From assembly GCA_963760715.1 (NCBI GenBank), contig CAVXDY010000007.1, forward strand, positions 186,001 through 250,000: a DNA stretch of 64,000 bases, written 5' to 3'. The translations under genes and the position numbers were made by a program. Below the pieces are notes generated by a model that saw only the letters and a program-made list of their open reading frames with translations, was not told where the DNA came from and did not search any database. This DNA is from CAVXDY01 sp963760715 (GTDB taxonomy: Bacteria; Actinomycetota; Thermoleophilia; Miltoncostaeales; Miltoncostaeaceae). Positions 1-8,364 of the stretch are shown piece by piece (positions within the stretch are counted from its first letter, which is position 1; each line of letters begins with the position of its first letter).

Positions 1-93
1 CCCCAGGTAGCCGAGCGCGACCAGACCGACGACGATCGCGAGGACGACCAGGACGCGGAGCGGCGAGAGCCGCCGAGCCGACAAGGGGGTCAC
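1..93 (-). CDS. 5' end of a membrane-anchored or secreted protein (partial)
   Basis: This is a gene start cut by the window edge. A GTG at 93 overlaps the TGA of the upstream glycosyltransferase gene as GTGA, the coupled arrangement used many times in this window. The 31 visible codons give a short basic N-terminus (two Arg pairs around residues 7-8 and 13) followed by a run of Leu, Val, Ile and Gly that forms a signal peptide or membrane anchor. Nothing catalytic is visible, so no function is assigned. Its coupling to the polysaccharide synthase suggests a partner in the same surface-glycan pathway, which is inference. Confidence 0.55.
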   Translation of the reverse strand, partial: MTPLSARRLSPLRVLVVLAIVVGLVALGYLG

Positions 94-2765
94 GAACGAA
101 CGACGGAGTCGGAACTCGGGTGGATCTCGATCCGGTAGTCGTCGCCCCGTCGTCTGATTGCGAGGCTCGAGCCGGGTGTCAGCTGGCTGATCGCCCCGGC
201 GAGGGCGTCCGCGAGCGCGCGCTCCAACTGCCCGGTGTCAACGCGCGGCGCGGGCGCCTCGGCTCGCGCGCCGTCGCCGGCGCCGCCGTGACCGTTCGCG
301 GTGGGGATGCCGTTGCCGTTCAGGACGCCGCGCGGAATGTCGTCGAGGGGCGCCTCGGTCCGGAACGCGATCTCGCCACGCCCCACGGGCTCCTGGTCGA
401 TGGCGGCGAGCGCCGCGGCCATCGCCGCCCCCTCACCCGGCCGCGCCGTCCCGTGTGAGCCGTGGTACAGCACCGTGACCCAGTCGGGCGCCTCCCGTGC
501 GGGCGGAGCCGGACGCCGCGACGTGTACATCCGCGCGTGCAGGTCGATGAGCAGGTCGGACAGCGAGTGCCACAGCCCGTAGTACGCGACCATCGCGTAC
601 AGGGCCAGCACGCCGTTCAGCGCGGCGAACGTGGCGTGCCACCAGTTGCCCTTGTCGATGTCGTCGGCGAGCGTCAGGAACGCCCAGACGATGATCACGT
701 AGGGGATCACGACGTAGAAGAAGGGCGCAACCGTCCGCGTGCGCACCTTCGGGGTGCGGGCGAAGACCACCTTCTGCCCGCCGATCGCCTGGGCGATCGA
801 CTTCAGCGCGCCGACCGTGTTGATCGGGAGCAGCATCAGGTTGAGCCCGTAGACGCCCAGCACGTCGCGCCGCCGGTAGCCGTTCCGGCGCAGATCGGTG
901 GCGAGGGCGAGGAAGAAGGGGAGGGCGGCCATCAGCGCCCACCCCGAGACCAGCGAATCGTCGAACGGGTAGAAGAGCAGGATCACCAGGCCGAGACCCG
1001 CCCACAGGACCCCCATCAGGTAGGACAGCCTGAGGAACCCCTCGAGGAACGTCGCGCCGATCCGCTTGCGGGCGCGCATCATCTGGAAGACCTTCGGCAT
1101 GATGATGAGGCCGCCGTTCGCCCAGCGCTCGCGCTGGACGCACAGCGCGCCGAAGTCGGGCGGCGTGGCGCTGTAGCTGAGCCGCTCGGGGTAGTTGTAG
1201 AGCTGCCAGCCGCGGAGGCGCAGGTCGAGGGTCGACTCGCTGTCCTCGGTCAGCGTGCGGTTCTGGATGTACCGCCGGACGGTGAAGCCCTCGTGCGCCT
1301 CCTCGACCATGATGTCGTCCAGTGCGGTCTTCCGGAGCACCGCGCTCGCCCCCACCCAGGAGGTCGCGCCGAAGCGGGTCATCCCCTGGTGGACGATGTG
1401 CTGGACGTCGGTGGTGGCGCCGGCGATGCGCTCGAGCCGGGTCGGGGCGCCCCGGTACGCCGAGTACGGCGTCTGCGCGACCGCGATCCTGGCGTTCTCG
1501 GGTTGCTGCATGAAGGAGACGAGACGCAGGCAGTACTCCGGCAGCAGCATGCTGTCGGCGTCGAGCGTGAGCACGTACTCGGGGTCGGGGACGTCGAGGT
1601 CGGATTCTCCGCCGCTGACCGGAAGGAGGACCCTGCCGCCGGCCGTGTCGCAGATGCGGTAGCGGGCGCCCATCAGCCCGATGTAGCTGTTCAGGTTGGT
1701 CGCCTTGTTCGACGCGTGGGAGAGCGACGCGAAGGTCTTGCGCTCGAACGAGGTGACCTCCGCCCGGAAGATCCAGGCGAGCCGGCGGTAGAGCTGGCGC
1801 ACGCGCGTGACGCTGAGCTCGGCCCCGTCCGCGGCGGCCTCCCGCAGCGCCTGGGCGTCGGCCGCGAGGTCGTCGGCCAGCCGCCGGAAGACCTCGTCCA
1901 CGAGGAACGCGTCCGTGTGGTCGACGACCTCCTCGCCGTCGGCGGTCTCGCGGAGCCACGCGACGGCCTCGTCGTACGTCTCGGCGAGTCGCACGAGCTC
2001 CGCGGGGGGGATCGTGACCCTCGAGCCGGCGGTCGACTCGAAGGCGTTGAGCGCGGCCTCGAAGCGCGCCCGGGGTGCGCGCAGGAGCGCGTCGATCTCG
2101 CCCGGGAGCGCCCGCGCGGAGTCCAGGAGCCTGGTCTGCGCCGGCGTCGTCGGATCCGGGGGGTCGTCGATCAGGAGCGTGACCCGGATGCCGGGGTACT
2201 CCTGGAGCGCGGCCGAGAGGAGCGTCTGGCGCACCACCCGTGGCTCCTCGCGAAGCGAGGGCACGATGACCGTGACCGTCGGGTTGTACCGGTCGAAGGC
2301 GTCGTCGATCAGCTTTCGCGGGGTCCTGCGATGCGCTCTGATCCGGGAGATGTAGCCCAGCCGGGCGATGAGGTAGCCGCTGGCCGACGCGGTGAGCGTG
2401 GCGATCAGGACCAGGAAGACCCAGGCCTCGATGATCCCGATCGGCCCGTGCTGGTCCCGGTAGACCCGCACCCACTCGACCAGGTAGACGACGAAGCCGG
2501 CCAGGGTGACGAGCAGCAGGGTGCGCGCCCACGTCAGCTCGGCGCGACCGGGGTACCGGTCCACGACGGGGAGCGCCCCGGTCCGCCGCTCGCAGCCGAA
2601 CTGCCGCTTCAGCTTCCGTGGGGCCTTCGGCTTCCCGCTCCGACGTGCCGCCCGCGAGTCGGCGGCGGCGGGATCCCCGCCCGAGGTCGTTGGGGTTCTG
2701 GCGCCCGGCGGGGACCACGGCGTGCTGGAGAAGCTCACGCCCCGGCGATCGGTGCCGTCCGCCAT
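90..2765 (-). CDS. Processive family 2 glycosyltransferase (cellulose-synthase-like), membrane protein
   Basis: An 891-residue membrane glycosyltransferase that probably polymerises and exports a beta-linked polysaccharide from a nucleotide sugar. After a basic N-terminal tail there are two membrane segments, then the GT2 core: TVTVIVPSLREE near residue 165, the DxD metal/UDP site LDADS near 403, the TED catalytic motif near 506 and the acceptor-channel motif QRERW near 545. About five more membrane helices and a soluble C-terminal tail of about 130 residues follow. The stretch between the first Asp pair and DxD is about 200 residues with a helical, Glu/Ala/Arg-rich insert, longer than in typical members. 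The ATG at 2765 was chosen because the in-frame upstream extension lacks conserved features; no strong ribosome site is present. The exact polymer is unknown; there is no PilZ domain. Confidence 0.85.
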   Translation of the reverse strand: MADGTDRRGVSFSSTPWSPPGARTPTTSGGDPAAADSRAARRSGKPKAPRKLKRQFGCERRTGALPVVDRYPGRAELTWARTLLLVTLAGFVVYLVEWVRVYRDQHGPIGIIEAWVFLVLIATLTASASGYLIARLGYISRIRAHRRTPRKLIDDAFDRYNPTVTVIVPSLREEPRVVRQTLLSAALQEYPGIRVTLLIDDPPDPTTPAQTRLLDSARALPGEIDALLRAPRARFEAALNAFESTAGSRVTIPPAELVRLAETYDEAVAWLRETADGEEVVDHTDAFLVDEVFRRLADDLAADAQALREAAADGAELSVTRVRQLYRRLAWIFRAEVTSFERKTFASLSHASNKATNLNSYIGLMGARYRICDTAGGRVLLPVSGGESDLDVPDPEYVLTLDADSMLLPEYCLRLVSFMQQPENARIAVAQTPYSAYRGAPTRLERIAGATTDVQHIVHQGMTRFGATSWVGASAVLRKTALDDIMVEEAHEGFTVRRYIQNRTLTEDSESTLDLRLRGWQLYNYPERLSYSATPPDFGALCVQRERWANGGLIIMPKVFQMMRARKRIGATFLEGFLRLSYLMGVLWAGLGLVILLFYPFDDSLVSGWALMAALPFFLALATDLRRNGYRRRDVLGVYGLNLMLLPINTVGALKSIAQAIGGQKVVFARTPKVRTRTVAPFFYVVIPYVIIVWAFLTLADDIDKGNWWHATFAALNGVLALYAMVAYYGLWHSLSDLLIDLHARMYTSRRPAPPAREAPDWVTVLYHGSHGTARPGEGAAMAAALAAIDQEPVGRGEIAFRTEAPLDDIPRGVLNGNGIPTANGHGGAGDGARAEAPAPRVDTGQLERALADALAGAISQLTPGSSLAIRRRGDDYRIEIHPSSDSVVRS

Positions 2766-3076
2766 CAGGGGCCGCGCTCCGCGATCACGGCGTGGGAGGC
2801 TGCGCCGCGCGTGGCCCAGCGGGAGTCCGGCTTGCTCCAACCCTCCGCGCGGGCCGACGGCCTCGCGCGCGCTCTCGACATCCGCGAACCGCCTCGCGCG
2901 TTTGGAAACGCTCCGAGCGACTGGCTCGGAATGGGTCCGAGCCTATTTCCGCCCGATCCGGCTGAACCCTCAACGAACGTTTAGTCCTCGGCCGAAGCGG
3001 GTGGGCGGGAGGCTAGCCATTAGGACTCGCGCGGCCGGGGGTGGGGCTCCGCGCTCCCCCCCCGGCCCGGCGGACC
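2766..3076. other. Intergenic region upstream of the glycosyltransferase
   Basis: About 310 bases lie between the glycosyltransferase start and the stop of the upstream secreted-protein gene. The right part holds a GC-rich hairpin listed separately. The middle contains a less GC-rich stretch around 2940-2990 that may hold the glycosyltransferase promoter, including a lone TTTAGTCC resembling half of a DosR-type box. No credible coding sequence was found. Confidence 0.5.
3033..3067 (-). terminator. GC-rich hairpin behind the secreted-protein gene
   Basis: The arms at 3033-3046 and 3054-3067 pair as GGCCGGGGG with CCCCCGGCC plus a further four G-C pairs across one mismatch, with a 7-base loop. 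It lies just downstream of the stop at 3077 on the minus strand. There is no T-run, as is usual in GC-rich actinobacteria. Confidence 0.5.
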
Positions 3077-3565
3077 TCAGAGCGTGGCGGTCGCCCGGCA
3101 GACCTCGCCCGTGGCGGCGCGGCGAGCGACGGCGGTGACCGTGGTGCGCGGCGAGCCGGGGGCGATGCGGGTGTCGACCGAGAACGATCCGCTGGGGGGG
3201 CCGGTCACGGCGGAGCGGCTGAGGACGCGGGCGCCGTTGCGCTTCAGGGTGACGCCCCACCTCGAGCCGTTGCGGTTCTCGTCCACCTCGAACTCGACCT
3301 CGACGCGGCCGTTGTCGGGCTTCAGCTTCAGCTTGGCGCGACTCGAGTCCGTGCAGGTGCCCACGACGCGGACCACGGTGCGGTTGCCTCCGCCACCCGA
3401 GAGGGCGCTGCCGGCGCCCGGGGCCGGGACGCGCGCCGTGCTGTCGTCCGCGGCCACCTGGGCCGGCGGGTCGTCGGCGCCGTTCTTGGCGAGCGCGACC
3501 GGGGCGGCTACCAGCACGCCCGCGGCCAGTGCGGTGCCCATCATCGCCAGGGTTCCTCGGTACAT
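3077..3565 (-). CDS. Secreted protein with two cysteines, paralogue of its neighbour
   Basis: A 162-residue protein with a clear Sec signal peptide (basic start, hydrophobic residues about 5-25, AxA-type site near ALA-KNG). The ATG at 3565 is preceded by AAGGAG at good spacing. The mature part is probably a small beta-rich extracytoplasmic domain; Cys in VVGTC near residue 65 and Cys in GEVC near residue 155 could form one disulfide. The same layout (VxVxGxC ... T/S-R ... GExC-x-A-x-A) occurs in the next gene upstream, so the two are tandem duplicates. I do not recognise a named family. The pair lies downstream of a two-component system on the same strand, which may control it. Confidence 0.7.
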   Translation of the reverse strand: MYRGTLAMMGTALAAGVLVAAPVALAKNGADDPPAQVAADDSTARVPAPGAGSALSGGGGNRTVVRVVGTCTDSSRAKLKLKPDNGRVEVEFEVDENRNGSRWGVTLKRNGARVLSRSAVTGPPSGSFSVDTRIAPGSPRTTVTAVARRAATGEVCRATATL

Positions 3566-3636
3566 GGTGGCTCCTTCGGATCTCGACGCCCGGGTGGCGT
3601 CGTCTGATCATCAGGCTGGCGGAGCCCCGGTCCGGG

Positions 3637-4083
3637 TCACAATCGGACATCGGTCGTACGACCGGCCGCGGCGTCGGGCAGCACGGCCGAGGCGGAGCAG
3701 GTCTCGCCGCCGGGCGCGACCGCGCGAACGCGGACGGCGTCGGCGCCGGCGAAGTCGGGCACGGACACCCGGTGCTGGAAGCCGCCGGCCTCGCGGGTGG
3801 CGCGCACCCGCGCGCGGGCGACGATCCGCCGCTCGTGCAGTACGGTGACGCGCCAGACGCCGGTGCGGCGGGTGCGGATCTCCGTGTCCACCCGGATCTC
3901 GGAGCCGTCGCCGCGCAGCCGCAGGCGGTCCGTGCTCGCCCGCCCGCAGAGGCCCGACACGCGGACCTCGGTGCGCTCGCCGCCGCCGCGCGCGTCGGCG
4001 GGCGACGCCGCGGACCAGATCGCCGCGCAGGCCGCGACCGCGAGCAGGGCGGCGGCGCACCGCCGGAGCGAGGTCTCGTGCAT
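3637..4083 (-). CDS. Secreted protein with two cysteines, paralogue of its neighbour
   Basis: A 148-residue protein with a signal peptide (MHETSLRR then an Ala-rich hydrophobic run ending near ADA). The mature domain aligns by eye with the downstream paralogue: EVRVSGLC, a central RVDTEIRTRRTGVWRVTV-like strand region, then GGETCSASAVL. One disulfide is likely. I start at the ATG at 4083 because the in-frame ATG at 4119 would put 12 residues in front of an otherwise ideal signal peptide. It begins only about 50 bases after the response-regulator stop, and a DosR-box-like palindrome lies in that gap. Function unknown; a stress-induced envelope protein is a guess. Confidence 0.65.
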   Translation of the reverse strand: MHETSLRRCAAALLAVAACAAIWSAASPADARGGGERTEVRVSGLCGRASTDRLRLRGDGSEIRVDTEIRTRRTGVWRVTVLHERRIVARARVRATREAGGFQHRVSVPDFAGADAVRVRAVAPGGETCSASAVLPDAAAGRTTDVRL

Positions 4084-4117
4084 CCCCGGAAGGGTCGCGG
4101 CCCGGGCCCGGACGGGC

Positions 4118-4137
4118 AATGGGACTTGGGTCCTAGG
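4118..4137. promoter_or_regulatory. DosR/DevR-box-like palindrome
   Basis: The sequence GGGACTTGGGTCCT at 4121-4134 matches the mycobacterial DosR core GGGACTWWAGTCCC at 11 of 14 positions. It also forms, with its right flank, the perfect palindrome GGGTCCTAGGACCC at 4128-4141. It overlaps the stop codon of a NarL-family regulator gene and lies about 35-55 bases before the start of the secreted-protein gene. Similarity to the DosR box is seen; actual binding by the adjacent regulator is inference. Confidence 0.45.
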
Positions 4138-4768
4138 ACCCCGCAGGGGGCCCGATGCCGTTGCGCACCGCCCACATGGCCGCCTGGGTCCGGTCGTCCA
4201 CGCCGATCGTGCGGAAGACGCTGGTCAGGTGCGCCTTGACGGTCTTCTCGCTGATGCCGAGGCGCCGGGCGATGAGCTTGTTGGGCAGCCCCTCGGCCAC
4301 CAGGGCCAGCACCTCGCGCTCGCGGACGGAGAGGCCCGTCGCCGGGGCGGGGCGCATCGAGCCGGCGAGCAGGGCGCTCGCGGCCCGCGGGTGCAGGGGC
4401 GACTCGCCCCGGGCAGCGGCGCGGATGCCGGTCTCGAGCTCGGCGGGCGTCGCGTCCTTCAGCATGTAGCCCACCGCGCCCGCCTCGAGCGCCTCGAGAA
4501 TCCGGGCGCGGTCCGAGAACGAGGTGAGGATCACGACGGCCGTGCCGGGGTGGCCCTCGCGGATGCGCCGCGTGGCGGCGATGCCGTCCGGCCCGGGCAT
4601 CTCGAGGTCCATCAGCACGACGTCGGCGCCGTGCTCGTCGAGCGCGGCCACGGCCTCGTCGGCGCCGGCGGCGGTGGCCACGACCTCGACCCCGTCGAAG
4701 GTGGCGATGAGGCTGGCGAGACCCACGCGCACGACGCCGTGGTCGTCGCAGAGGACGATGCGAATCAC
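4133..4768 (-). CDS. NarL/LuxR-family response regulator
   Basis: A 211-residue cytoplasmic transcription factor, partner of the sensor kinase encoded 31 bases upstream. The receiver domain (residues 1-120) shows the acidic pair in LCDDH, the phospho-acceptor Asp in VVLMDLEMPG, the Thr in ILTSF and the Lys in YMLKDA. The C-terminal LuxR helix-turn-helix (about 145-205) has LSVREREVLALVAEG and NKLIARRLGISEKTVK. The GTG at 4768 is chosen because the protein then starts MIRIVLCDDH, exactly the family's N-terminus; the longer in-frame extension is Arg-rich and unlike it. The DNA-recognition helix resembles the DevR/DosR type in general layout, which fits the DosR-like box at its 3' end. Confidence 0.9.
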   Translation of the reverse strand: MIRIVLCDDHGVVRVGLASLIATFDGVEVVATAAGADEAVAALDEHGADVVLMDLEMPGPDGIAATRRIREGHPGTAVVILTSFSDRARILEALEAGAVGYMLKDATPAELETGIRAAARGESPLHPRAASALLAGSMRPAPATGLSVREREVLALVAEGLPNKLIARRLGISEKTVKAHLTSVFRTIGVDDRTQAAMWAVRNGIGPPAGS

Positions 4769-4799
4769 GGGCGCAAGATCGCACGCGCCGGGGTCGCGC

Positions 4800-6128
4800 T
4801 CACGCCGGCACCTCGACCTCGACCGCCGTTCCGGCGCCCGGCGACGAGCGCACCTCGGCGTGTCCCCCCAGGTGGGCCGCAAGGTCCTCGACCAGGGCGA
4901 GGCCGAGGTGGCCCCCGTCGCGGCGGCGCGCCCGGGTGGCGGCGTCGAAGCCGCGGCCGTCGTCGCGGACCGTCAGCCGCGCGCGGCCGTCGTCGCGCGT
5001 CACGCGCACCGCGACCGACGAGGCGCCGGCGTGCGCCCCCACGTTGCGCAGGGCCTCTGCCGCCGCGCGGTAGAGCAACTCCTCGGACGCCGGGGCGATG
5101 GCGAGGTCGGCGGGCACGTCCACCTCGACCGCCGTGCCCTGGGCCCGCACGCCGGCGGCGAGGTCCTCGACGGCCGCCGCCAGGCCGGCGTCGTGCAGCC
5201 GCCCCGGGTTGATCTCGACCACCGCGGCGCGCAGGCCGCGGATGCCCTCGCGCGCGGCGTCGGCGCCGTCGCGCAACGCCTGCACGGTCGCCGGGTCGGT
5301 CCCCTGGGGCGCCCGCTCCGCGGCGGCCGCCAGGGCGTAGGAGAGACCGGCGAGGCCCTGGACCGGGCCGTCGTGGAGGTCGGCCGCCACGCGACGGCGC
5401 TCGACCGACGACGACTCGAGCGCGGCCTCGAGCAGCCGCTCGCGCTCCCGCAGCCCGTCCCGCAGGCGCCGCGCGGTGCGCCAGGCGATGGGTAGCTGGA
5501 TGAGCCAAAGCAGGAGCAGCGAGCCGACGACGACCGGCGCGACGGCCTTGAGGATGCGCCGGCCGCTCGCGTCGATCGCGCTCTGGCGCCGGTAGAGCTC
5601 GAACAGGGCCTGACGACCGTGTTCGGTCCGGATCGGCAGGTACACCTCGAGCAGCGACCCGTTGTCGCGCTCGTAGACGTTCTCCGGCTTGGCGAGGTTG
5701 CTGATCCCGGCGTCGGTGACGCCCGTCTCGAGCGCCGCGCGCTCGTCGGCGCCCAGCGGGTAGGTGCGGCCGATGAGGCGCGGCTCGTCGGAGTAGGCGA
5801 TGCGCCCGTCGGGCGCCCAGATCTTGACGCGGACGATGTCGTCGCTGAGGACGCGCTCCTGCACCACGTCGTCGAGCCGGGCCAGGGCGGCCGGGTCGCC
5901 CGCCAGCGCCGCGTCGGTGAACGCCGGCTCCACCACGCCGCGCCCGGCGAGGGTGGCGAGGCGGCGCGCGTCGTTGACCGCCTGGTCCTCCGAGACGTTG
6001 CGCAGCACCAGGGCACCGGCCACCGAGAGGACGGCCAGCGCGACGAGCCCTCCCACCGCGAACCGGGCGATGGCCGCGCGCACCGACGGCTCGCCCCCGG
6101 AGCCGCGGCGGCGCCCAGCCGTCATCAT
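4800..6128 (-). CDS. Membrane sensor histidine kinase (NarL-partner type)
   Basis: A 442-residue sensor kinase. It has one N-terminal membrane helix (about 22-45), an extracytoplasmic sensor region of about 130 residues, a second helix (about 193-212), then a HisKA_3 domain with the phosphorylated His in RRRVAADLHDGPVQG, and a GHKL ATPase domain with an N-box around LRNVGAHAGA and the G-box DDGRGF. This is the NarX/DesK/DevS-like class. No haem-binding GAF domain is visible, so the signal differs from that of mycobacterial DevS. The start ATG at 6128 (or the next ATG at 6125) overlaps the stop of the preceding small gene as ATGATGA. It should phosphorylate the response regulator encoded immediately downstream. 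Confidence 0.88.
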   Translation of the reverse strand: MMTAGRRRGSGGEPSVRAAIARFAVGGLVALAVLSVAGALVLRNVSEDQAVNDARRLATLAGRGVVEPAFTDAALAGDPAALARLDDVVQERVLSDDIVRVKIWAPDGRIAYSDEPRLIGRTYPLGADERAALETGVTDAGISNLAKPENVYERDNGSLLEVYLPIRTEHGRQALFELYRRQSAIDASGRRILKAVAPVVVGSLLLLWLIQLPIAWRTARRLRDGLRERERLLEAALESSSVERRRVAADLHDGPVQGLAGLSYALAAAAERAPQGTDPATVQALRDGADAAREGIRGLRAAVVEINPGRLHDAGLAAAVEDLAAGVRAQGTAVEVDVPADLAIAPASEELLYRAAAEALRNVGAHAGASSVAVRVTRDDGRARLTVRDDGRGFDAATRARRRDGGHLGLALVEDLAAHLGGHAEVRSSPGAGTAVEVEVPA

Positions 6129-6397
6129 CGTGGTCGCACCCTCTCACGGGCAGCCTTGTGGACCTGCCCGCCCTTGAGGCGCCCTTGCGCGAACACCTCG
6201 ACGAGGACCGACCGGTCGTCGGCGACCCCGCCTACGACGACGCGGCTACCGCCGGGAAGCCGGAGCCTCGTGGGGGTCAAGGGGACTCCGATCTGTGCGG
6301 AGAGCGCCGACAGGACGACCTCCTCCGCGCTCGTCTGCTCGGAGGAGTCGCCGGCGTGCCTCCCCTCCGAGTCGCTCCTGCCGTCGTGGGCGCTCAT
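6125..6397 (-). CDS. Small conserved-looking protein, possibly truncated
   Basis: A 90-residue protein whose stop codon overlaps the start of the sensor kinase, so it is probably translationally coupled to it. The first 30 residues are polar and acidic. The rest, from LSAQIGVPLTPTRLRLPGG to the LVEVFAQGRLKGGQ region, has the look of an actinobacterial hypothetical family that, from memory, normally continues for another 60-80 residues with a helix after the LKGxQ motif. If so, this copy is truncated or frameshifted just before the kinase gene. There are no membrane segments and no strong ribosome-binding site. Function unknown. Confidence 0.5.
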   Translation of the reverse strand: MSAHDGRSDSEGRHAGDSSEQTSAEEVVLSALSAQIGVPLTPTRLRLPGGSRVVVGGVADDRSVLVEVFAQGRLKGGQVHKAARERVRPR

Positions 6398-6639
6398 GAG
6401 CGGGCGGCAGGCTCCGGCGTGTCACCCCGGCCGGCTCGGCAAGTTCCCAGTCGCCGCCGCCGTCTCGCCACAGAGCCGTCATTCCCTCAGGCTACGGCGT
6501 GGAGGGGATCCGTACGAGGGCTCGCCCGCGACGGACACGACCGACGGCTCGTGACCCCACCCACTCAGGAGCGGTGAGCCCGTACCGGGGCGCTCCAGGC
6601 CGTCCCAGCGGTGAGGCGATCTGGGGTCAGAGAGCAGGA

Positions 6640-6712
6640 TGCCCCCAACGGGATTCGAACCCGTGCCGCCGCCTTGAAAGGGCGGTGTCCTGGGCCGCTA
6701 GACGATGGGGGC
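6640..6712 (-). tRNA. tRNA-Glu (anticodon TTC)
   Basis: The minus strand folds as a 73-nucleotide cloverleaf: acceptor stem GCCCCCA with TGGGGGC, anticodon stem CCGCC/GGCGG enclosing the loop CTTTCAA (anticodon TTC), and a T-arm with GGTTCGAATCC. The discriminator base is A and CCA is not encoded. All stems pair. Confidence 0.96.
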
Positions 6713-6735
6713 CAGGAAGTCTCAGGAAAGCAGAA

Positions 6736-6769
6736 GGGCCCGGGACGGCGGTGTGCCGATCCCGGGCCC
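6736..6769. terminator. Perfect 10-bp GC hairpin next to tRNA-Glu
   Basis: The arms GGGCCCGGGA (6736-6745) and TCCCGGGCCC (6760-6769) pair perfectly around a 14-base spacer that can itself pair further. It sits just upstream of tRNA-Glu on the minus strand, so it may be a terminator of transcription arriving from the right or part of the tRNA leader. No T-run follows. Confidence 0.45.
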
Positions 6770-6810
6770 CGGTGGCAGCAGGGGTCTGGCTGAGGGGCGC
6801 GTTTGCACAC

Positions 6811-6882
6811 CCCCCTAGCTGCCGTTGCGCATAGGGGGCACGCCCCTAGCTACTGCCACCTCCACTGGTGCTATGCAATAGG
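6811..6882. other. Two tandem, mutually compatible hairpins of unknown role
   Basis: CCCCCTA at 6811-6817 pairs with TAGGGGG at 6832-6838, and CCTA at 6845-6848 pairs with TAGG at 6879-6882. An alternative fold pairs TTGCGCATAG (6825-6834) with CTATGCAA (6871-6878) around an inner TAGGGG/CCCCTA stem at 6832-6848. Both copies carry CCCCTAGCT, so the unit looks duplicated. It lies between tRNA-Glu and the flavoprotein gene. It could be a small structured RNA or a leader; nothing decides this. Confidence 0.35.
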
Positions 6883-6988
6883 ACCACCTCCTTTCCGTGG
6901 TGAGAACACGATAGCCAGCCCGGCGGCCATCGGTCCACCTGGGCGCCGGGGGCACGGGGTCCGGCCCGGGGCCGTAGGGTCCGGCGGG

Positions 6989-8357
6989 ATGGCGAGCGTC
7001 GACCTGATCGTGATCGGCGGGGGCATGGCGGGGATGAACGCCGCCGCGCGGGCGTCCGAGGCCGAGGCCAGCGTGGCGCTGATCGAGCGGGACCGGGTGG
7101 GCGGCACCTGCCCCCTGCGCGGGTGCATCCCCAGCAAGGCGCTCATCCGCAGCGCCGAGATCGCCCACGAGGTGCGCACCGCCGGTGAGTACGGCATCCG
7201 GGTGCCGGAGTTCGAGGTGGACATGGGCGCCGTCATCGGCCGGGTCCAGGCGATCGTGGACAAGGGGGCGGCCGGCGCCCGCGCGTACCTCGAGTCGCTG
7301 CCCGGGGTCCGGATCGTGACCGGCGAGGCGCGCTTCGACGACGCGGGCGTCGTGTCCGTGAACGGCGAGACGCTTCGTGCGCCGCGCGTGGTGGTGGCGA
7401 CCGGCGCCGAGCCGGTCGTGCTCCCCATCCCCGGCCTCGCGGAGACGCCGCATCTGACGAGCGCCGACGTGCTGGTGATGCGCGAGCTGCCCGAGCGGCT
7501 GCTGGTGATCGGGGCGGGCGCGATCGGGCTGGAGCTGGGTCAGGCGCTCGGGCGCCTGGGCGCGCGGGTGACGCTGGTGGAGTCGGCGCCCCGCCTGCTC
7601 CCGCAGGCCGAGCCCGAGGTGGCCGGCGCCCTCGGCGAGCTGCTGGCGGGCGAGGGGATCGAGCTGATGGTGGGCGCCGTGATCGAGCGGGCGTCCACGC
7701 GGCCGGACGGGGGGCCCGCGGCTGAGCGTGACCCACGAGGGCCGCACCCGTGACCTCGACGGCGACGCGCTGCTGCTGGGCGCCGGGCGCGGGTCGTCGG
7801 TCGAGTCGCTGCACCTGGCCGCGGCCGGCATCGAGGGTGACCGGAGGGGGGTCCCGGTCGATGCCCGCCTGCAGACCTCGCAGCCGGGCCACTTCGCCGC
7901 CGGCGACGTCCTGGGGCCGCCGTTCGGGCAGTTCACGCATGTGGCGCGCCGGCTCGGCCGCGAGGCGGCCGGCAACGCCCTGGGCCTCGACGCCCACGAC
8001 GTCGAGCGCGACCCGGGCCCGAAGACGATCTTCACCGACCCCGAGCTGGTGTCGGTGGGGCTCACCGAGGCGAAGGCGCGGGAGGCCGGACACGACGTCG
8101 GGGTGGGCACGTCGGAGTTCGCCGGCGGCAAGGCCCGCGCCTGGGGGCAGGAGCGCGGACTGGCGAAGGTGGTGGCCGACCGCTCGTCGCGCCGCATCCT
8201 GGGCGCGCACATCCTGGCCTACCACGCCGCCGACCTCGTGCATCCGGTGGTGGTGGCGATGCGGGCCGGCAGCGCCGATCCCCTGATCGACGCCCCCCAC
8301 GTGCATCCGACTCTGGGGGAGAAGGTGCAGGCCGCGGCGCGGGCCGCGCTCGCCTGA
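6989..8357 (+). CDS. FAD-dependent pyridine nucleotide-disulfide oxidoreductase, interrupted by a one-base frameshift
   Basis: A dihydrolipoamide dehydrogenase/mercuric reductase-like flavoprotein of about 455 residues if the shift is corrected. The first part (6989 to about 7709) has the FAD-binding GGGMAGMNAA, the redox-active disulfide GGTCPLRGCIPSK and the NAD-binding GAGAIGLELGQALG. The second part (about 7712-8357, one frame over) has the FAD motif GHFAAGDV and the dimerisation domain with the C-terminal His-Pro active-site region (HVHPTLGEK). Reading passes cleanly from one frame to the other if the six-G run at 7709-7714 had five G, giving RPDGGPRLSV. Note CPLRGC, a two-residue-larger disulfide loop than the usual C-x4-C spacing is not present: spacing is C-x4-C as in the family. 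Substrate unknown; homodimeric cytoplasmic enzyme by family. Confidence 0.8.
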
Positions 8358-8364
8358 CGGCCGC

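Noticed and set aside
462..2984. Long plus-strand open frame opposite the glycosyltransferase, and similar long antisense frames throughout
   Set aside because: Composition is Arg/Gly/Ala/Pro or His/Val/Asp-rich shadow sequence with no family motifs; the opposite strand carries complete motif-bearing proteins.
2975..2995. DosR-type site upstream of the glycosyltransferase
   Set aside because: Only one half-site (TTTAGTCC) is present; chance occurrence cannot be excluded.
6811..6850. 6C-type actinobacterial RNA
   Set aside because: C-runs are in stems rather than in hairpin loops, so the motif does not fit.
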